A DNA stretch of 6,123 bases from Gammaproteobacteria bacterium (GTDB lineage Bacteria > Pseudomonadota > Gammaproteobacteria > Steroidobacterales > GCA-2729495), in the NCBI GenBank assembly GCA_023383735.1, contig JAHDYN010000128.1:1-6123 (forward strand), in the 5' to 3' direction. The notes under the pieces are model-generated. The model was given only the letters and a program-made list of their open reading frames with translations, made no database searches and was not told the DNA's origin. Below, in pieces: positions 5,692-6,123 of this stretch (position 1 is the first letter of the stretch; each line of letters opens with the position of its first letter). A program made the position numbers and the translations under genes.

Positions 5692-6123
5692 TTACCAGAA
5701 CCGGTAGTAGTTGAGCTGGCGGCGCATCTTCAGGTTGCGCAACAGGTTCAACGGCTTCTTATCCTGCCAGCTGCCGGCAAGCATGTCTTCCACGGCATCC
5801 ATGATGCGGCCTGCGCTCCGGCCGTCGCGCCACGGCGTGACGGCCGGAGCATAGGCCGCGATCGCGCGTTGCAGCTCTGCATCGGGGGCCAGCGCACGGG
5901 CAATCGCCTCCCGCAGCTGTTCCGGCGCCTGTATGTCGATGAGAAAGGCTCCGGGGTTGCGGTTGCGGTAGCTGACCACCGGTTTTCCCAGCAGCAGGAA
6001 CTCCTGGAGGATAGACGAATTGTCACTCACCATGAGGTCGGCCCGGTGCAGCAGTTCGATGACCTTGTCGGTGCCGTGGAATTGCAGGTTGCTGCCGGCC
6101 AGGGCCCGGTAGCGCTCGACGGT
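5692..6123 (-). CDS. CDP-glycerol glycerophosphotransferase-like GT-B protein, C-terminal part
   Basis: The frame is open from the right edge to a TAA at 5694-5692, giving 143 visible residues; the N-terminus lies beyond the window. An internal ATG at 6033 is not the start, since coding character continues upstream (LQFHGTDKVIELLHRADL). The segment ADLMVSDNSSILQEFLLLGK followed by PVVSYRNRNP matches the C-terminal lobe of CDP-glycerol:glycerophosphotransferase-like and related GT-B proteins, where the D-x-S-S-x3-EF stretch contacts the nucleotide donor. A helical tail (QLREAIARAL ... RIMDAVEDMLAG) and a basic end (NLKMRRQLNYYRFW) follow. In Gram-negatives such proteins occur in capsule and LPS loci and can transfer glycerol phosphate or sugars. 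It lies 14 bp upstream of the GT2 gene and likely heads or shares its operon. A UDP-GlcNAc 2-epimerase-like or other GT-B identity cannot be excluded from this fragment. Confidence 0.68.
   Translation of the reverse strand, partial: TVERYRALAGSNLQFHGTDKVIELLHRADLMVSDNSSILQEFLLLGKPVVSYRNRNPGAFLIDIQAPEQLREAIARALAPDAELQRAIAAYAPAVTPWRDGRSAGRIMDAVEDMLAGSWQDKKPLNLLRNLKMRRQLNYYRFW

Noticed and set aside
5153..5714. Plus-strand open frames antisense to the GT2 gene
   Set aside because: The minus frame carries the complete GT-A motif set including DxD; the antisense frames have no recognisable domain.

Overview
The window is GC-rich (roughly 60-65% by eye), densely packed and bacterial. A Wzi-type outer-membrane barrel, a WaaE/LgtF-like glycosyltransferase and an RND/MMPL exporter point to a Gram-negative organism, most likely a proteobacterium and plausibly a gammaproteobacterium. 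The lineage is inferred from family content only; no rRNA or other marker gene is present.

Layout: (1) 1-911 (+) is the C-terminal half of an RND/MMPL-family membrane transporter whose 5' end lies outside the window. (2) 922-2436 (-) is a complete Wzi-family outer-membrane protein with a signal peptide, converging on the transporter with 10 bp between stops. (3) 2437-2551 is a 115-bp spacer with two inverted repeats. (4) 2552-3655 (-) is a GT-B glycosyltransferase with the EDG...HP...S/T signature of bacterial sialyl/polysialyltransferase-like families. (5) 3656-3736 is a short divergent intergenic region with an AT-rich promoter-like core and a near-perfect 16-bp palindrome. (6) 3737-4891 (+) is a GT4 glycosyltransferase. 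(7) 4898-5677 (-) is a GT2 glycosyltransferase of the WaaE/LgtF type, converging on the GT4 gene with 6 bp between stops. (8) 5692-6123 (-) is the C-terminal part of a GT-B protein resembling CDP-glycerol glycerophosphotransferases, running off the right edge and probably co-transcribed with the GT2 gene.

Taken together, 922-6123 looks like part of a surface-polysaccharide locus (capsule, LPS outer core or O-chain): four transferases to assemble a glycan and a Wzi-like barrel that could anchor or organise it at the cell surface. The RND/MMPL gene at the left may be an unrelated neighbour. No tRNA, rRNA, mobile element, CRISPR array or direct repeat family was seen. The most interesting items are the sialyltransferase-like gene next to the Wzi gene, and the palindrome in the divergent promoter region.
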